Source: Francisella sp. LA112445 (GTDB taxonomy: Bacteria; Pseudomonadota; Gammaproteobacteria; Francisellales; Francisellaceae). Taken from it: 64,000 bases of DNA. The stretch is from NCBI RefSeq assembly GCF_012224145.1, contig NZ_CP041030.1, positions 1,364,001-1,428,000 on the forward strand, read 5' to 3'. Each line of letters opens with the position of its first letter. The first letter of the stretch is position 1. The position numbers and the translations under genes were made by a program. The notes beneath the pieces are model-generated. The model was given only the letters and a program-made list of their open reading frames with translations, was not told the DNA's origin and ran no database searches. Positions 8,737-18,131 of this stretch are shown one piece after another.

Positions 8737-9963
8737 CTAAATTTTTAAACTTTTCTTAAAGTTTCTAACCCAAAATCTTTGTGGCAATAAAGCTTCTAAT
8801 AACTTATCAGATACGATACTTTTTTGATCTAATATTTTTGAAGAAATAATTTTTGCAGCAATCAAAGAAGAGCACATCCCTTTAGAGCCAAATCCAGATG
8901 ATACATATAGTCCAGTCTCATAGTCAACTTTTGGCATCTTGGATTTGGGATATCCTTTTGATAAAGGTTTATAAAAATCTTGTTCAAACTTCTCGTAATC
9001 AGTTAACTGTCCAATGATAGGTAGATGATCAGACGTTACACATCTCATAGCAACTCTTGAGTCAACAATATTTAAGCTAGTATTATAGTTGTTTAATGAT
9101 ATCTGTCTTATTTGAGAGATATTAAACTCATCATCAGCATCTCGAAGCTCACCACTAATATCTGCGTTATCTCTAAATGTTGCCCCAATAACTTGAAGAT
9201 TGTTTTTATAGCCTGGAATAATATAACCCTTATCAACTATAGTTTTATCTATATCAAAATATTTTTGTATAACTGTAAGCTGTCCATACGAGGGATATAC
9301 AGGTATTTTTTGTAAATAAGAAATATCTTTAAATAAGTGATATCCTCCTGCAAAAATCACTATATCAAATTGATGATTTAAAATCTCACTATCTTGACTA
9401 GCCTCTTTAAAGCTAAGATCCCAAAGATTATCTTCAGTTTTTTGAATCTCTAATAACTCAACTCCTAACTCTAACTTTGCATTTGATAATTTGAGCCATA
9501 GCTGGCAAATACTTTTAGGCACTACAGATAAAGCATTAGGATAATAAATTGCTTGTTTTGATATATCTTTATTAATAAACTTTTCTAATTCTTGACCTGA
9601 TAAGAGTTGAGCTAAATTAGGATCAATATCTCTTTTAGCAAATATCTTTTGATATCTTTTTAGATCTTTCTCGTCACTTAATATCTGTAACACTCCTTGG
9701 TTACAAACCTCTACTTGATCTTTATATTGATTTATAAAATCTAATAATAAGCTGTAGCCTAAAGTATGAAACTGATCTGAGAAATTATTATCTGAAGTTA
9801 AATATGGTTCTAAAATACCTGCAAAATTACCTGATGCTTCACTAGCTACCTCAGAATTTTTATCAAATATAGTTATATCAAGATTATTTAATTTACTTAG
9901 CTCATAAGCTAATGAACACCCTGCTAACCCAGCTCCTATAATAGCCACTTTCTTAGTACACAT
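8737..9963 (-). CDS. MnmC-type FAD oxidoreductase (stand-alone oxidase domain)
   Basis: FAD-dependent oxidoreductase of the DAO family resembling the C-terminal half of MnmC, which removes the carboxymethyl group of cmnm5(s2)U34 in tRNA. The dinucleotide-binding motif is IIGAGLAGCSLAYEL near the N-terminus, and the FAD-binding end GFGSKGMCSSL is near the C-terminus. The methyltransferase half of bifunctional MnmC is absent here. I prefer the ATG start at 9963 to a GTG at 9975. The gene's first 11 bases overlap the end of the transposase-like gene upstream, so translation is probably coupled. Confidence 0.78.
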   Translation of the reverse strand: MCTKKVAIIGAGLAGCSLAYELSKLNNLDITIFDKNSEVASEASGNFAGILEPYLTSDNNFSDQFHTLGYSLLLDFINQYKDQVEVCNQGVLQILSDEKDLKRYQKIFAKRDIDPNLAQLLSGQELEKFINKDISKQAIYYPNALSVVPKSICQLWLKLSNAKLELGVELLEIQKTEDNLWDLSFKEASQDSEILNHQFDIVIFAGGYHLFKDISYLQKIPVYPSYGQLTVIQKYFDIDKTIVDKGYIIPGYKNNLQVIGATFRDNADISGELRDADDEFNISQIRQISLNNYNTSLNIVDSRVAMRCVTSDHLPIIGQLTDYEKFEQDFYKPLSKGYPKSKMPKVDYETGLYVSSGFGSKGMCSSLIAAKIISSKILDQKSIVSDKLLEALLPQRFWVRNFKKSLKI

Positions 9964-10522
9964 TTTGATTCTCACAGTTATATTTGTCTAAATGCCATTT
10001 GGCTGGATTATTATTTATATATTCTCTGATCTTTAATAAGGATTGCTCGTCCCTTATTATATGATCATAAAAAGATCTCTGCCATTGAAAGCTTGATAAC
10101 CCAAGATTATTTCTGATTTGTTTAGATGATGTTGTCTTAAATGCACCAATTAATTGAGATAAAGATTTAATTTTTCTATTTTTTTGTAGGGACATGTCGT
10201 GACTTGTCCTTTTATTTGGCTGGTCACGACCAGCCTCTACGCACACATTTGGATTATTAATAATTAATATTCCATGAAAATGATTTGGCATTACAACAAA
10301 TTCATCTAGAAAGACATATTCGTATTGATAACTTAACCACATCCATTGATCATAAACTATCTTTCCAAAATCATTTAAAGCCATCTTACCATCAGCTGAT
10401 ATTTCACCAAAATAACTAACTCTATCTTTGGTGCAAATAGTCACATAGTAATAGCCATTTTGTGAATAATCAAAATTTTCTAGACGATGATTTTTGCATT
10501 TAAAAGCTCTTTTATGCTCCAA
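9953..10522 (-). CDS. REP-associated tyrosine transposase (IS200-like Y1)
   Basis: 189-residue Y1-type HUH protein. Motifs: NGYYYVTICT near the N-terminus, the metal-binding HUH as VVMPNHFHGI, and the C-terminal YINNNPAKW that follows the usual catalytic Tyr region. These REP-associated transposases act on single-stranded hairpins. The start codon is TTG, with AGAGG just ahead. It overlaps the ratB stop by 11 bases and the next gene's start by 11 bases, which is unlike a fresh insertion and suggests a resident, co-translated gene. A 20-residue insert rich in Arg/Ser/Asp just after the HUH motif is encoded by two palindromes (see repeat entry). Confidence 0.85.
   Translation of the reverse strand: MEHKRAFKCKNHRLENFDYSQNGYYYVTICTKDRVSYFGEISADGKMALNDFGKIVYDQWMWLSYQYEYVFLDEFVVMPNHFHGILIINNPNVCVEAGRDQPNKRTSHDMSLQKNRKIKSLSQLIGAFKTTSSKQIRNNLGLSSFQWQRSFYDHIIRDEQSLLKIREYINNNPAKWHLDKYNCENQNVY
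10190..10235. repeat. two consecutive REP-like hairpins inside the transposase gene
   Basis: First hairpin: arms 10190-10198 and 10201-10209, one mismatch, GGACATGTC against GACTTGTCC. Second: arms 10218-10225 and 10228-10235, perfect, GGCTGGTC against GACCAGCC. Both are GC-rich compared with the surroundings and are translated in frame as part of the transposase. They look like REP units of the kind such enzymes recognise. Confidence 0.75.
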
Positions 10523-10817
10523 AGCCTCTTATGCCTTCTCTTTTACGCTTTTGTTCAGCTCTTAGCATGCGAGCTTGCTTTGGATCGATAGTTAGATTTC
10601 TATATATCTCAACTCTATCTTTATCTTTTACAGGATGATCTAAATCAACAACTTCACTATAAATACCGACTTTTAGCTCTTCTAAATTTTCTAGCTCTGG
10701 ATATTTATGGACTATTTTTGATTGCTCAATAACTTGTCTAACTGTCATAGATCCTTCAGACTCAACAAAAAAAGACTTCTGTTCATTAGGTAAAGCATAA
10801 ATAACTTCTACTTTCAC
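10512..10817 (-). CDS. ratB: RnfH/RatB family ubiquitin-fold protein
   Basis: 101-residue protein of the RnfH family (beta-grasp, ubiquitin-like). Typical features are VEVIYALPNEQ at the start, GSMTVRQVIEQS, VGIYSEVVDLDHPVKDKDRVEIYR and the conserved LTIDPKQARMLRAEQKRKR tail. It lies directly after ratA, sharing one base at the junction, the arrangement found in many proteobacteria next to smpB. Its exact biochemical role is not established. Confidence 0.92.
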   Translation of the reverse strand: MKVEVIYALPNEQKSFFVESEGSMTVRQVIEQSKIVHKYPELENLEELKVGIYSEVVDLDHPVKDKDRVEIYRNLTIDPKQARMLRAEQKRKREGIRGFGA

Positions 10818-11248
10818 TATTTATAAACCTCTTCTGCACGTTTACAAAAAGCTCCTAACATCTTATCTGCTAAACCACGAAATACTGGTCCAAGAGCCAT
10901 TTCTACAAATTTATTCTCAAAAGTAAATTCCATATCTAATGATACTTTGCACGAGCTTTCATCTTGAGGCTCAAATCTCCAGTCACCAATTAAGCTTTTA
11001 AAAGGTCCATTCATAAGATTTAAATGGATATGCTCATTTTTCACCATTGTGTTGTGTGTAGCAAAGTCTAGCTTCACAAAGCCAGACTTAATTTTTAAAG
11101 ATGCTTTTGCTTCTGTTTCTGTATGCTCAAAAATCTCAATGTCATAACACATTGGTAAAAATTCAGGGTAACTTTTAATATCATTTACAAGATTATACAT
11201 CTGTGCAGCACTATAATTTACAATTGCAGATTTTTTAACTTTATTCAT
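10817..11248 (-). CDS. ratA: RatA / coenzyme Q-binding START-domain protein
   Basis: 143 residues, polyketide-cyclase/START fold. The family is described both as a ribosome-binding toxin (RatA) and, from the yeast Coq10 homologue, as a ubiquinone-binding protein. Motifs: SAAQMYNLVNDIKSYPEFLPMC, then GPFKSLIGDWRFEP. It heads the operon ratA-ratB-transposase-oxidoreductase and is divergent from smpB, with about 75 bases between them. Confidence 0.92.
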   Translation of the reverse strand: MNKVKKSAIVNYSAAQMYNLVNDIKSYPEFLPMCYDIEIFEHTETEAKASLKIKSGFVKLDFATHNTMVKNEHIHLNLMNGPFKSLIGDWRFEPQDESSCKVSLDMEFTFENKFVEMALGPVFRGLADKMLGAFCKRAEEVYK

Positions 11249-11322
11249 TTATTTAATCTTTTGTGTTTTGCTGATAATATATAGCTCTACATTGTATATC
11301 TTTTACAAAAAATAATAAAGTT

Positions 11323-11796
11323 ATGAGTAAACATAAGGTTTCTCCAGCAACCATTGCTAGAAATAAAAGAGCCTTCCATGATTATACTATTTTAGAGAAG
11401 TTTGAAGCTGGAATAGTACTACAAGGATGGGAAGTAAAAAGTATCAGAGCTGGTAAAGTACAGATGATAGATAGTCATGTGCATATCAAACGTGGTGAGG
11501 CATGGTTATTTAACTGCCTAATTACGCCGCTACTATCTGCATCTACTCATGTAATACCTGATGCTTCAGCTACACGTAAGCTACTACTTAATCGTCGTGA
11601 GATAGATAAGATCATGGGTAGAGTTGAGCAAAAAGGTCTAACATGCGTACCACTAGCCATGTATTGGAAAGGTCCTCGCGTAAAAGTTGAAATAGCTCTA
11701 GCTCAAGGTAAAAAAACACATGATAAGCGCCAAGCTCAAAAAGATAAAGATTGGGCACGCGAGAAAGATAGAATCTTTAAAAAGGCGCATAGATAA
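11323..11796 (+). CDS. smpB: SsrA-binding protein SmpB
   Basis: 157 residues; tmRNA partner for trans-translation. Motifs: [27 protein letters not shown] at the N-terminus, [16 protein letters not shown], and the basic [19 protein letters not shown]-terminal tail that enters the ribosomal decoding centre. The ssrA gene itself is not in the window. Followed at once by ttcA. Confidence 0.97.
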   Translation: MSKHKVSPATIARNKRAFHDYTILEKFEAGIVLQGWEVKSIRAGKVQMIDSHVHIKRGEAWLFNCLITPLLSASTHVIPDASATRKLLLNRREIDKIMGRVEQKGLTCVPLAMYWKGPRVKVEIALAQGKKTHDKRQAQKDKDWAREKDRIFKKAHR

Positions 11797-11797
11797 A

Positions 11798-12589
11798 ATG
11801 ACTGATATAAAAGTAAGCAAGACTGAAAAAAAATTACGTCACTATATCACTAAAGCTATTGCTGATTATAAGCTTCTCAATAAAGGAGATAAAGTTATGC
11901 TTTGCCTATCTGGTGGCAAAGACTCTTTTGGACTTCTAAAAGTTCTACATGGTCTTATCAAAGATGGAACTTATGATATAGATCTTCATGTATATACGTT
12001 AGATCAATCTCAGCCTGGTTGGGATGATAGCAAACTTAGAAAATATCTTGATGATTTAGGTGTATCTTATGAGATTGAGACAAAAAATACTTATGGTGTG
12101 GTGATAGATAAAGTTCCAGAGGGTAAAACTTATTGTTCTTTATGTTCAAGACTTCGCCGTGGCAACATCTATAGATATGCAAAAGAACATAAAATGGACA
12201 AGATCATTCTAGGTCATCATCGTGATGATTTAATTGAATCTTTGTTAATGTCTATACTATATCAAGGGCAAATCAAATCTATGCCACCTAAGTTTATTAC
12301 TAAAGATGGTGAAAATACTGTAATCCGTCCAATGGTATTAGTTCAAGAGCGTGACTTGATAGAATTTGCTAAAGAAGAAAGCTTTCCGATAATTCCATGT
12401 AATTTATGTGGCTCTCAAGAAAATCTTAAAAGAAAGAAAGTTAAAAAGCTTATCCAAGATTTAGCTCACGAGAATCCAAAAGTACCAAGTAATATTCTAA
12501 ATTCACTTTCAAATGTATTACCTAGTCACTTGATGGATAGAGATTTATTAGATATATCTAACCCTACAAATATAGCTAGCTACGTATAA
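11798..12589 (+). CDS. ttcA: tRNA 2-thiocytidine(32) synthetase TtcA
   Basis: PP-loop ATP pyrophosphatase that thiolates C32 of certain tRNAs using an iron-sulfur cluster. The PP-loop SGGKDS is at residues 38-43; the cluster-ligand Cys pair is in [10 protein letters not shown] and a third Cys is in PCNLCGSQ. The frame is open further upstream (to 11720), inside smpB, but the ATG one base after the smpB stop gives the family N-terminus and a length of 263. Co-transcribed with smpB. Confidence 0.93.
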   Translation: MTDIKVSKTEKKLRHYITKAIADYKLLNKGDKVMLCLSGGKDSFGLLKVLHGLIKDGTYDIDLHVYTLDQSQPGWDDSKLRKYLDDLGVSYEIETKNTYGVVIDKVPEGKTYCSLCSRLRRGNIYRYAKEHKMDKIILGHHRDDLIESLLMSILYQGQIKSMPPKFITKDGENTVIRPMVLVQERDLIEFAKEESFPIIPCNLCGSQENLKRKKVKKLIQDLAHENPKVPSNILNSLSNVLPSHLMDRDLLDISNPTNIASYV

Positions 12590-12597
12590 TAATACAC

Positions 12598-12614
12598 CCT
12601 GAGCTAGTTTCAGG
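12598..12614. terminator. short palindrome after ttcA
   Basis: CCTGA...TCAGG (12598-12602 and 12610-12614) with a 7-base loop, about 10 bases past the ttcA stop and in the gap between two convergent genes. There is no clear U-run, so it could be a weak terminator or a short dispersed palindromic repeat. Confidence 0.35.
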
Positions 12615-12707
12615 ATCTCAATAAAATAAATATTTATCATAAGATCGAGTTTCAAATTGATTAACTATGTACAATTACAGGACATCAGCGGCTAGTAGTC
12701 CATAAAA

Positions 12708-13703
12708 CTAATTCACACTACTAGAAAAATTAGAAATTCTAAAAATATTTGGACAAGTACTCTGTTTAGCATCAGGCGCTTTAGATAATAAGGCTGCCAA
12801 ATCTCTCTGAGTTGGATCATCAGCACTCTTAGGTAAAGATATGTATATATCTACTAACATACCCTCTTTACAATTTAAATATACTTTCTTACTAGAATTT
12901 GCTCCAAAGCTGCTATTAAATGCATTATTAAACTGTCCAATAGTGATATCTTTACCAACATTTTGACTAAATAACTGCTCAAGTTTTGAACTATTTATTT
13001 GTTTTACAAAGTTAGCTGCTTGAGTAAAATATTGATTTTTATCTTGAAGCTGACAAGTTCCATGCTTATACCATTCATGTCTTTGTAAACATGAAGTGGA
13101 GTTATAACCAGGCATTACACTATGTAACAACTTCTGTGTTTTAGCATTTAATTTTAAAGGTGCATAGCTACAAAAGTTTATTTGTTCTTTAGTATTACAA
13201 AAACCATAATTAATACCACAGGCATTTTGATTGGGCCAAAAACCATGTAATGAAAAACTCTTAGCTGCTGTATTATTTAATGATAGATTTTTGCATTCTT
13301 GTTTATTTGTACCATAGCCATAAGTCTCACAAAAAGCAGGCTCCCAGCTCAAAGCTAGCACATAACTATCTGCATAGCCTGGTTTATTTATACACTGCCT
13401 ACTCAAATCATTTTTTAACTTAACTATGCCACAGTTTTTACTAACCCAGCGTAACTGATTTTTATCAGCTTTTGGGATAAAAATTCTAAACCAATTTGCA
13501 TCAGTGTATTTATTTTTTTCTCTAATCGTATAAGTCCGTCCAACTATTACGTGAGTATTATCAGGATTGGTTTGCTTATTTTTAGATATATAGGCTTGGC
13601 AAGATGATGTCGCTGTAAAAGTACCTGAAGCTGGTATAGCATATACTGATGTAGTTATTAGAAGTAAAATACTAATAAGCCAAAGATTAATTCTTATTTT
13701 CAT
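12708..13703 (-). CDS. secreted RNase T2-family ribonuclease
   Basis: About 331 residues from the chosen start, which opens a signal peptide (MKIRINLWLISILLL...YA); the frame could start up to 27 bases earlier. An N-terminal SH3-like segment (residues about 30-100) is followed by the RNase T2 domain. Both catalytic segments are intact: FSLHGFWPNQ (CAS1) and HEWYKHGTC (CAS2), with several conserved Cys for disulfides. The product should be a periplasmic or exported RNase. The start overlaps the end of the alarmone synthetase gene by 17 bases, so the two are probably translated together. Confidence 0.9.
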   Translation of the reverse strand: MKIRINLWLISILLLITTSVYAIPASGTFTATSSCQAYISKNKQTNPDNTHVIVGRTYTIREKNKYTDANWFRIFIPKADKNQLRWVSKNCGIVKLKNDLSRQCINKPGYADSYVLALSWEPAFCETYGYGTNKQECKNLSLNNTAAKSFSLHGFWPNQNACGINYGFCNTKEQINFCSYAPLKLNAKTQKLLHSVMPGYNSTSCLQRHEWYKHGTCQLQDKNQYFTQAANFVKQINSSKLEQLFSQNVGKDITIGQFNNAFNSSFGANSSKKVYLNCKEGMLVDIYISLPKSADDPTQRDLAALLSKAPDAKQSTCPNIFRISNFSSSVN

Positions 13704-14796
13704 TTTGATCATCTGTATCACTAGACTCAATACTCTTTACTACTTCATCCATATTTATCTCCGGACATAACTCTTCAAGGATTTTAGATGCATTATATAA
13801 AACATCTGTATCTTCTAATGCATTTGCCAAAATATCAGCATTTATAACAGGTAAACCTAGCTCATTAATTGTCTTTGATACATCATTACTATTTAACGTT
13901 TTTATAGAATTTTGGATATTTGTAATTCTAGAAAATAAATTATCAAAGTTTTGATTTGCAACCTCTTTACCTGAAGATGTTTTCTTATCAGAGCTCATTT
14001 CTTCAAGCTGCATTTTTAGATGTTCAATCTCATAATTTAAGTTATTTATTTTAGTTTCATTACTATTGTTTATAGCTTTTTGCTTAACTCTCTCTTCCTT
14101 TAGGGTCGTTACTAAGTTATTTAGAAAGCTAGCCATCTCATCAGCACTACCAGCAAATCTGTTAAATACCGTTAAGAAATGCAGTATTGATTTATCATCT
14201 GAAAAATCAGGGTACCTTACTCTATGATCGATCTCACTCCAACCCTCTTCAAATATTGTTCTTACTTGTATTTCACAGAATATTTCTTCTTTGAGAGGTT
14301 TCGCTTTAATTACATAATGAGTTGAGCGATACCCAATAGGATGTTCCTTCACCTCACAATCTTTATGTTCAGCTACTTCATTATCACCTTTTCTTATATA
14401 AACAATCTTTTCATGAGTTTCATACTTTTGATTGACATAGTGATAAATATCTTCCCATTCATTTTTAAATAAGTGTAATGCTCTTATTCCTATTAAATCT
14501 GTAATTATTTTTAGATAATTTTTTACAGATATATCTGCATACTTTTTATTTCCCTCTTTTTTCTTTCTTACTATCTTTTTTAAGAGATGAGATGCGTCTT
14601 TTACACGCCATCTAACAGAGTGAACATTATCGCATTGTTGTAAGGTATTTGCTAAATAACTTGCAGTACTTTTAAAATCATCAATTCTACTTAGGTAATC
14701 ACTTATAATTTCTGATAACTTTTTTTCACTAATATTAGCCTGTTTTAAACAAGCACTAGATATATTTGTATCTTCTAAAATTTTCTTTATATCCAT
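13687..14796 (-). CDS. stand-alone RelA/SpoT-domain alarmone synthetase
   Basis: 369 residues. Residues about 50-200 form a (p)ppGpp synthetase domain: basic ATP-contact region RWRVKDASHLLKK, DLIGIRALH, IGYRSTHYV and EIQVRTIFEEGWSEIDHRVRYP, which contains the catalytic Glu. There is no HD hydrolase, TGS or ACT domain. A coiled coil (about 235-265) and a helical acidic C-terminal part follow. The long-form SpoT is separate in this window, so this is an extra, small-alarmone-synthetase-like enzyme. It could serve stress signalling or act as a toxin of the toxSAS kind; the sequence does not decide. Confidence 0.85.
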   Translation of the reverse strand: MDIKKILEDTNISSACLKQANISEKKLSEIISDYLSRIDDFKSTASYLANTLQQCDNVHSVRWRVKDASHLLKKIVRKKKEGNKKYADISVKNYLKIITDLIGIRALHLFKNEWEDIYHYVNQKYETHEKIVYIRKGDNEVAEHKDCEVKEHPIGYRSTHYVIKAKPLKEEIFCEIQVRTIFEEGWSEIDHRVRYPDFSDDKSILHFLTVFNRFAGSADEMASFLNNLVTTLKEERVKQKAINNSNETKINNLNYEIEHLKMQLEEMSSDKKTSSGKEVANQNFDNLFSRITNIQNSIKTLNSNDVSKTINELGLPVINADILANALEDTDVLYNASKILEELCPEINMDEVVKSIESSDTDDQNENKN

Positions 14797-14942
14797 AACT
14801 TATATAAATCCCTTAATACTCGGTTTATCTATCGTTACTTATTCTAAATTCTTAAAGACTAGTTTTACATTATATATAGACTAATTCAACTGCTATGGTT
14901 AAATGGAAATGATTAGTTTTGACAAAGAGATTATATTAAAAA

Positions 14943-16658
14943 TTAATTTTTTTCCGACCTATAAACATCCAAGACTCTTTGGAACAATAATCTAAACCTT
15001 TCTCTACTTTCATTATCTAATTGAACACCATTAGCAAAAGACTTTTTAATGTCATTTTTTACTTTATAAAAACTTACATCCATATTGTCACTATTATGTC
15101 TAGAACTATATGTTTTAATATCTTCGTCATTTAGATTTACCGTTAACTCTTGAAGTGTTCTTAATTCTAATACATCATGATCTTTTAAAATATTTTCTGA
15201 ATACATATATTCAACTGGGTAATAATTTTGTTTCTTACAATTCTCAATATGTGGCTCTATTTGTACAGCATAAACTTTCTTATTGCCTGCTCCTTCTTTA
15301 GGCTGTCTGAAAGAAAAATTGTTTATGATCTTTTCTTTACCAAACTGTCCATAACATTTATTACCTTTATCATCATAATCAAAGACGCCTATAAAAATTG
15401 TATTTTGAGTCAACTCTTTAGGTATACCTACTAAAAATTGTTTTAAGTTATCAGCTGAATCACAGCTTACAATTTCATAAGATAAATCATCAAATAAGTT
15501 TAAATACTTTAGTGCTTTTTCAAAATGAATAACATCTGTTTTGCCCTCTGTTAGAATCACTAAATCTTTAGATCTTGATTTATTAACTATTTTCAAAGCT
15601 TTATCAAAAGACATGAATCCTTCAGTCAAAATATCAATAGCTTCCTCTTGTGAGATACTTTTCAACTCATTATTTGCTAAGCAAAATAAACTACTTTCAT
15701 CAGCTAAGGCGACTGTTGTTGGAGAGTGTGTCACTAATATTACTTTTGTACCATTCTTTATAAAAACTTCATTAATTACATTAAAAATCTTTTGTATCAT
15801 GCTAGGATGTAACGAAGCATCGATTTCATCTAGTAGTAATAACTTAGGAAGTTTTAAATTCCCGCGATATGTTATTAAAATAAGCTGACAGAATATTTTT
15901 TCACCACTTGATAAGTCATCAAAATTTATTTTTTCACCATCAACTTCTATCTCTGCTTGATATGTATAGTTATCAGTATCTTTATATGGCGCAATTATTT
16001 TATGCTTTAAGCCATATTCATTAAACATTTTATTAAGCATTGCCCATGGAGAATCATTATCCCATATCTTGTTAAATTTACTTTCAGATATTCCTTTGCC
16101 TCCTGCACTCAATGATCGATTATCTTTTTTTAGCTTTTCCGCATAATCTAAAAACAATGAACTAAGATTATTTTTGAGTAAATTTCCAACACTAAAACAA
16201 TAATCTAATAACTCTTGAATCTCTCTATTATCTAGATCAAAGATATTTCTATGATTAAGCTTACTGATGAAGAGGCTTAATGCATCAGTATCTTGATCTA
16301 GTAAACGATATCCCTTGAAAACGTTTACTGTTGGATTATCAAATTCTCCTCTGACTAATTTAAAGTTTGGTCTATCTCTTAAGCTTTTTACTTGATCTAT
16401 AAATTTTATTTGATATTCATCTAGAGTTATCTTATAAATTTGATTTTGTTTACCGATATTAAAATTCAGATAGTCATATCTAATAATCTCACCTACACTA
16501 TAGTCGTTAGCTTTAATACTACCTTTCTCAATCGCCTCTAATAAGTGTGACTTACCACAACCATTTTTACCTGTGATAATAGATAAATCAGGGAGTCCAA
16601 TATCATTGAGAGACTTTATAGATTTATATTTTTGGTTAAAAATTAAAGATATCGACAT
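14943..16658 (-). CDS. OLD-family ATPase with TOPRIM nuclease domain
   Basis: 571 residues. ABC-type ATPase first: Walker A GKNGCGKS (30-37), signature LSSGEK (249-254), Walker B LLLLDEID (273-280), H-loop THS (310-312). A TOPRIM domain follows: ILTEGKTD (about 368-375) and FDYDDKG (426-432) supply the acidic metal ligands. This is the architecture of overcoming-lysogenization-defect nucleases, several of which are phage-defence effectors. It lies just below the his operon on the same strand with a 67-base gap, and about 150 bases above the alarmone synthetase gene. Confidence 0.88.
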   Translation of the reverse strand: MSISLIFNQKYKSIKSLNDIGLPDLSIITGKNGCGKSHLLEAIEKGSIKANDYSVGEIIRYDYLNFNIGKQNQIYKITLDEYQIKFIDQVKSLRDRPNFKLVRGEFDNPTVNVFKGYRLLDQDTDALSLFISKLNHRNIFDLDNREIQELLDYCFSVGNLLKNNLSSLFLDYAEKLKKDNRSLSAGGKGISESKFNKIWDNDSPWAMLNKMFNEYGLKHKIIAPYKDTDNYTYQAEIEVDGEKINFDDLSSGEKIFCQLILITYRGNLKLPKLLLLDEIDASLHPSMIQKIFNVINEVFIKNGTKVILVTHSPTTVALADESSLFCLANNELKSISQEEAIDILTEGFMSFDKALKIVNKSRSKDLVILTEGKTDVIHFEKALKYLNLFDDLSYEIVSCDSADNLKQFLVGIPKELTQNTIFIGVFDYDDKGNKCYGQFGKEKIINNFSFRQPKEGAGNKKVYAVQIEPHIENCKKQNYYPVEYMYSENILKDHDVLELRTLQELTVNLNDEDIKTYSSRHNSDNMDVSFYKVKNDIKKSFANGVQLDNESRERFRLLFQRVLDVYRSEKN

Positions 16659-16725
16659 ATAATAAAAGAGAGAACACTAATATAAATACATATGGTATCA
16701 AATAACGAAAAATCAAGTTATACAA

Positions 16726-17349
16726 TCACTTTGTAGTATTCCTATAAACCAACTTTTGACAAACTTGCTCTAATGAAACTTCTTTCTCCCTAAGCAAAAC
16801 TAATAGATGGAATAATAAATCTGCTGTCTCAGAAATCAACTCATCATCTGAATCCTGCTTCATTGCAGCAATCACAACTTCTACTCCCTCTTCGCCAACT
16901 TTTTGAGCTATTCTTGGTAAACCTTCTTTAAATAAACTAGTCAAATAACTATTCTCAGGTAAATAGTCTTTTCTTTCAGCTATTAATTTTTCTAACTTAT
17001 TAATTATATACAGAGAGCTATTTTCTTCATTTTTAGTAAAGCATGATTTACTACCAGTATGACAAGTTGGTCCGTATGGTATAGCTTTGATAAGTATAGA
17101 ATCATTATCACAATCAACTACTATATCTTTTAACTCAAGGAAATTACTACTTTCTTCTCCCTTAGTCCATAGACGTTTTTTACTACGGCTATAGAAAGTT
17201 ACTTTGCCGATTTCTAAAGTTTTTTCTAAAGATTCCTTACTCATATAGCCTAGCATTAAGACACTATTATCAATTGCTGATTGAATAATAGCTGGAACTA
17301 AATTATCCATTTTTTGCCAAGCTATAGACTCTATAATTTTGTTATCCAT
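16726..17349 (-). CDS. hisI: bifunctional phosphoribosyl-AMP cyclohydrolase / phosphoribosyl-ATP pyrophosphatase HisIE
   Basis: 207 residues carrying both activities for steps 2 and 3 of histidine synthesis. The cyclohydrolase half has TFYSRSKKRLWTKGEES, the metal-ligand DCDND and PTCHTGSKSCF. The pyrophosphatase half has LFKEGLPRIAQKVGEEGVE and the acidic E-AD-L-HLL helix. Last gene of the his operon, eight bases after hisF. Confidence 0.96.
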   Translation of the reverse strand: MDNKIIESIAWQKMDNLVPAIIQSAIDNSVLMLGYMSKESLEKTLEIGKVTFYSRSKKRLWTKGEESSNFLELKDIVVDCDNDSILIKAIPYGPTCHTGSKSCFTKNEENSSLYIINKLEKLIAERKDYLPENSYLTSLFKEGLPRIAQKVGEEGVEVVIAAMKQDSDDELISETADLLFHLLVLLREKEVSLEQVCQKLVYRNTTK

Positions 17350-17357
17350 TTTGTATC

Positions 17358-18131
17358 CTATTTTACTATTCTTGTAGGTATATTGTTTTTAAAAAGTTCT
17401 TGTTTTAACTCAGGTATCGCAATAATGTCATCGTGAAATACACTTGCTGCCAAAGCACCATCTATATCTGTATACTTAAATACATCGATAAAATGCTGAA
17501 TCTGACCAGCTCCACCAGAGGCAATAACAGGTATTGAGACATTTGATTGAACTTCTCTAAGATGTTCTAGATCATAACCACCTTTAACACCATCATGATT
17601 CATACAATTAAGAACTATCTCACCAGCACCACGAGACTCTACTTCTTTTGCCCAGCTAACTGGATCTAATAATGTCTGTACAGTCTTATCAGCACTACCC
17701 GTATATTGGCAAACTTTAAATTCACCATCGATAAATTTACTATCTACACCAACTACTACACATTGAGTACCAAACTCATAGACTAGCTCATCTATCAAAT
17801 CAGGTCTTGCTAGTGCTGCAGAGTTGACAGATATTTTATCAGCCCCTTCATTTAGTATAGCTCGAGCATTCTCTACGGATTTAATTCCACCAGCTACACA
17901 AAATGGGATATTTATCTTTTTAGCTATTTCTTGTATCCACTTGATAGAAAGCAGCTTATTATCTGGACTAGCGCCAATATCATAAAATACCAGCTCATCA
18001 GCACCTGCATCTGAGTATTTCTGTGCTAGCTCAATAATATCGCCAATTATTCTATGATTTCTAAATTTTACACCTTTGACAACTACGCCATCTTTGACAT
18101 CAAGACATGGAATTATTCTTTTTGTTAACAT
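17358..18131 (-). CDS. hisF: imidazole glycerol phosphate synthase, cyclase subunit HisF
   Basis: 257 residues, TIM barrel. It joins ammonia from HisH to PRFAR, giving IGP and AICAR. Seen: KRIIPCLDVKDGVVVKG with the catalytic Asp, VAGGIKSVE, GVDSKF with the second catalytic Asp, and ASGGAG. Overlaps the end of hisA by seven bases. Complete. Confidence 0.97.
   Translation of the reverse strand: MLTKRIIPCLDVKDGVVVKGVKFRNHRIIGDIIELAQKYSDAGADELVFYDIGASPDNKLLSIKWIQEIAKKINIPFCVAGGIKSVENARAILNEGADKISVNSAALARPDLIDELVYEFGTQCVVVGVDSKFIDGEFKVCQYTGSADKTVQTLLDPVSWAKEVESRGAGEIVLNCMNHDGVKGGYDLEHLREVQSNVSIPVIASGGAGQIQHFIDVFKYTDIDGALAASVFHDDIIAIPELKQELFKNNIPTRIVK

Noticed and set aside
15541-15888. Antisense open frame in the OLD ATPase gene
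   Set aside because: Overlaps the Walker B and signature region of a complete gene; no independent support.
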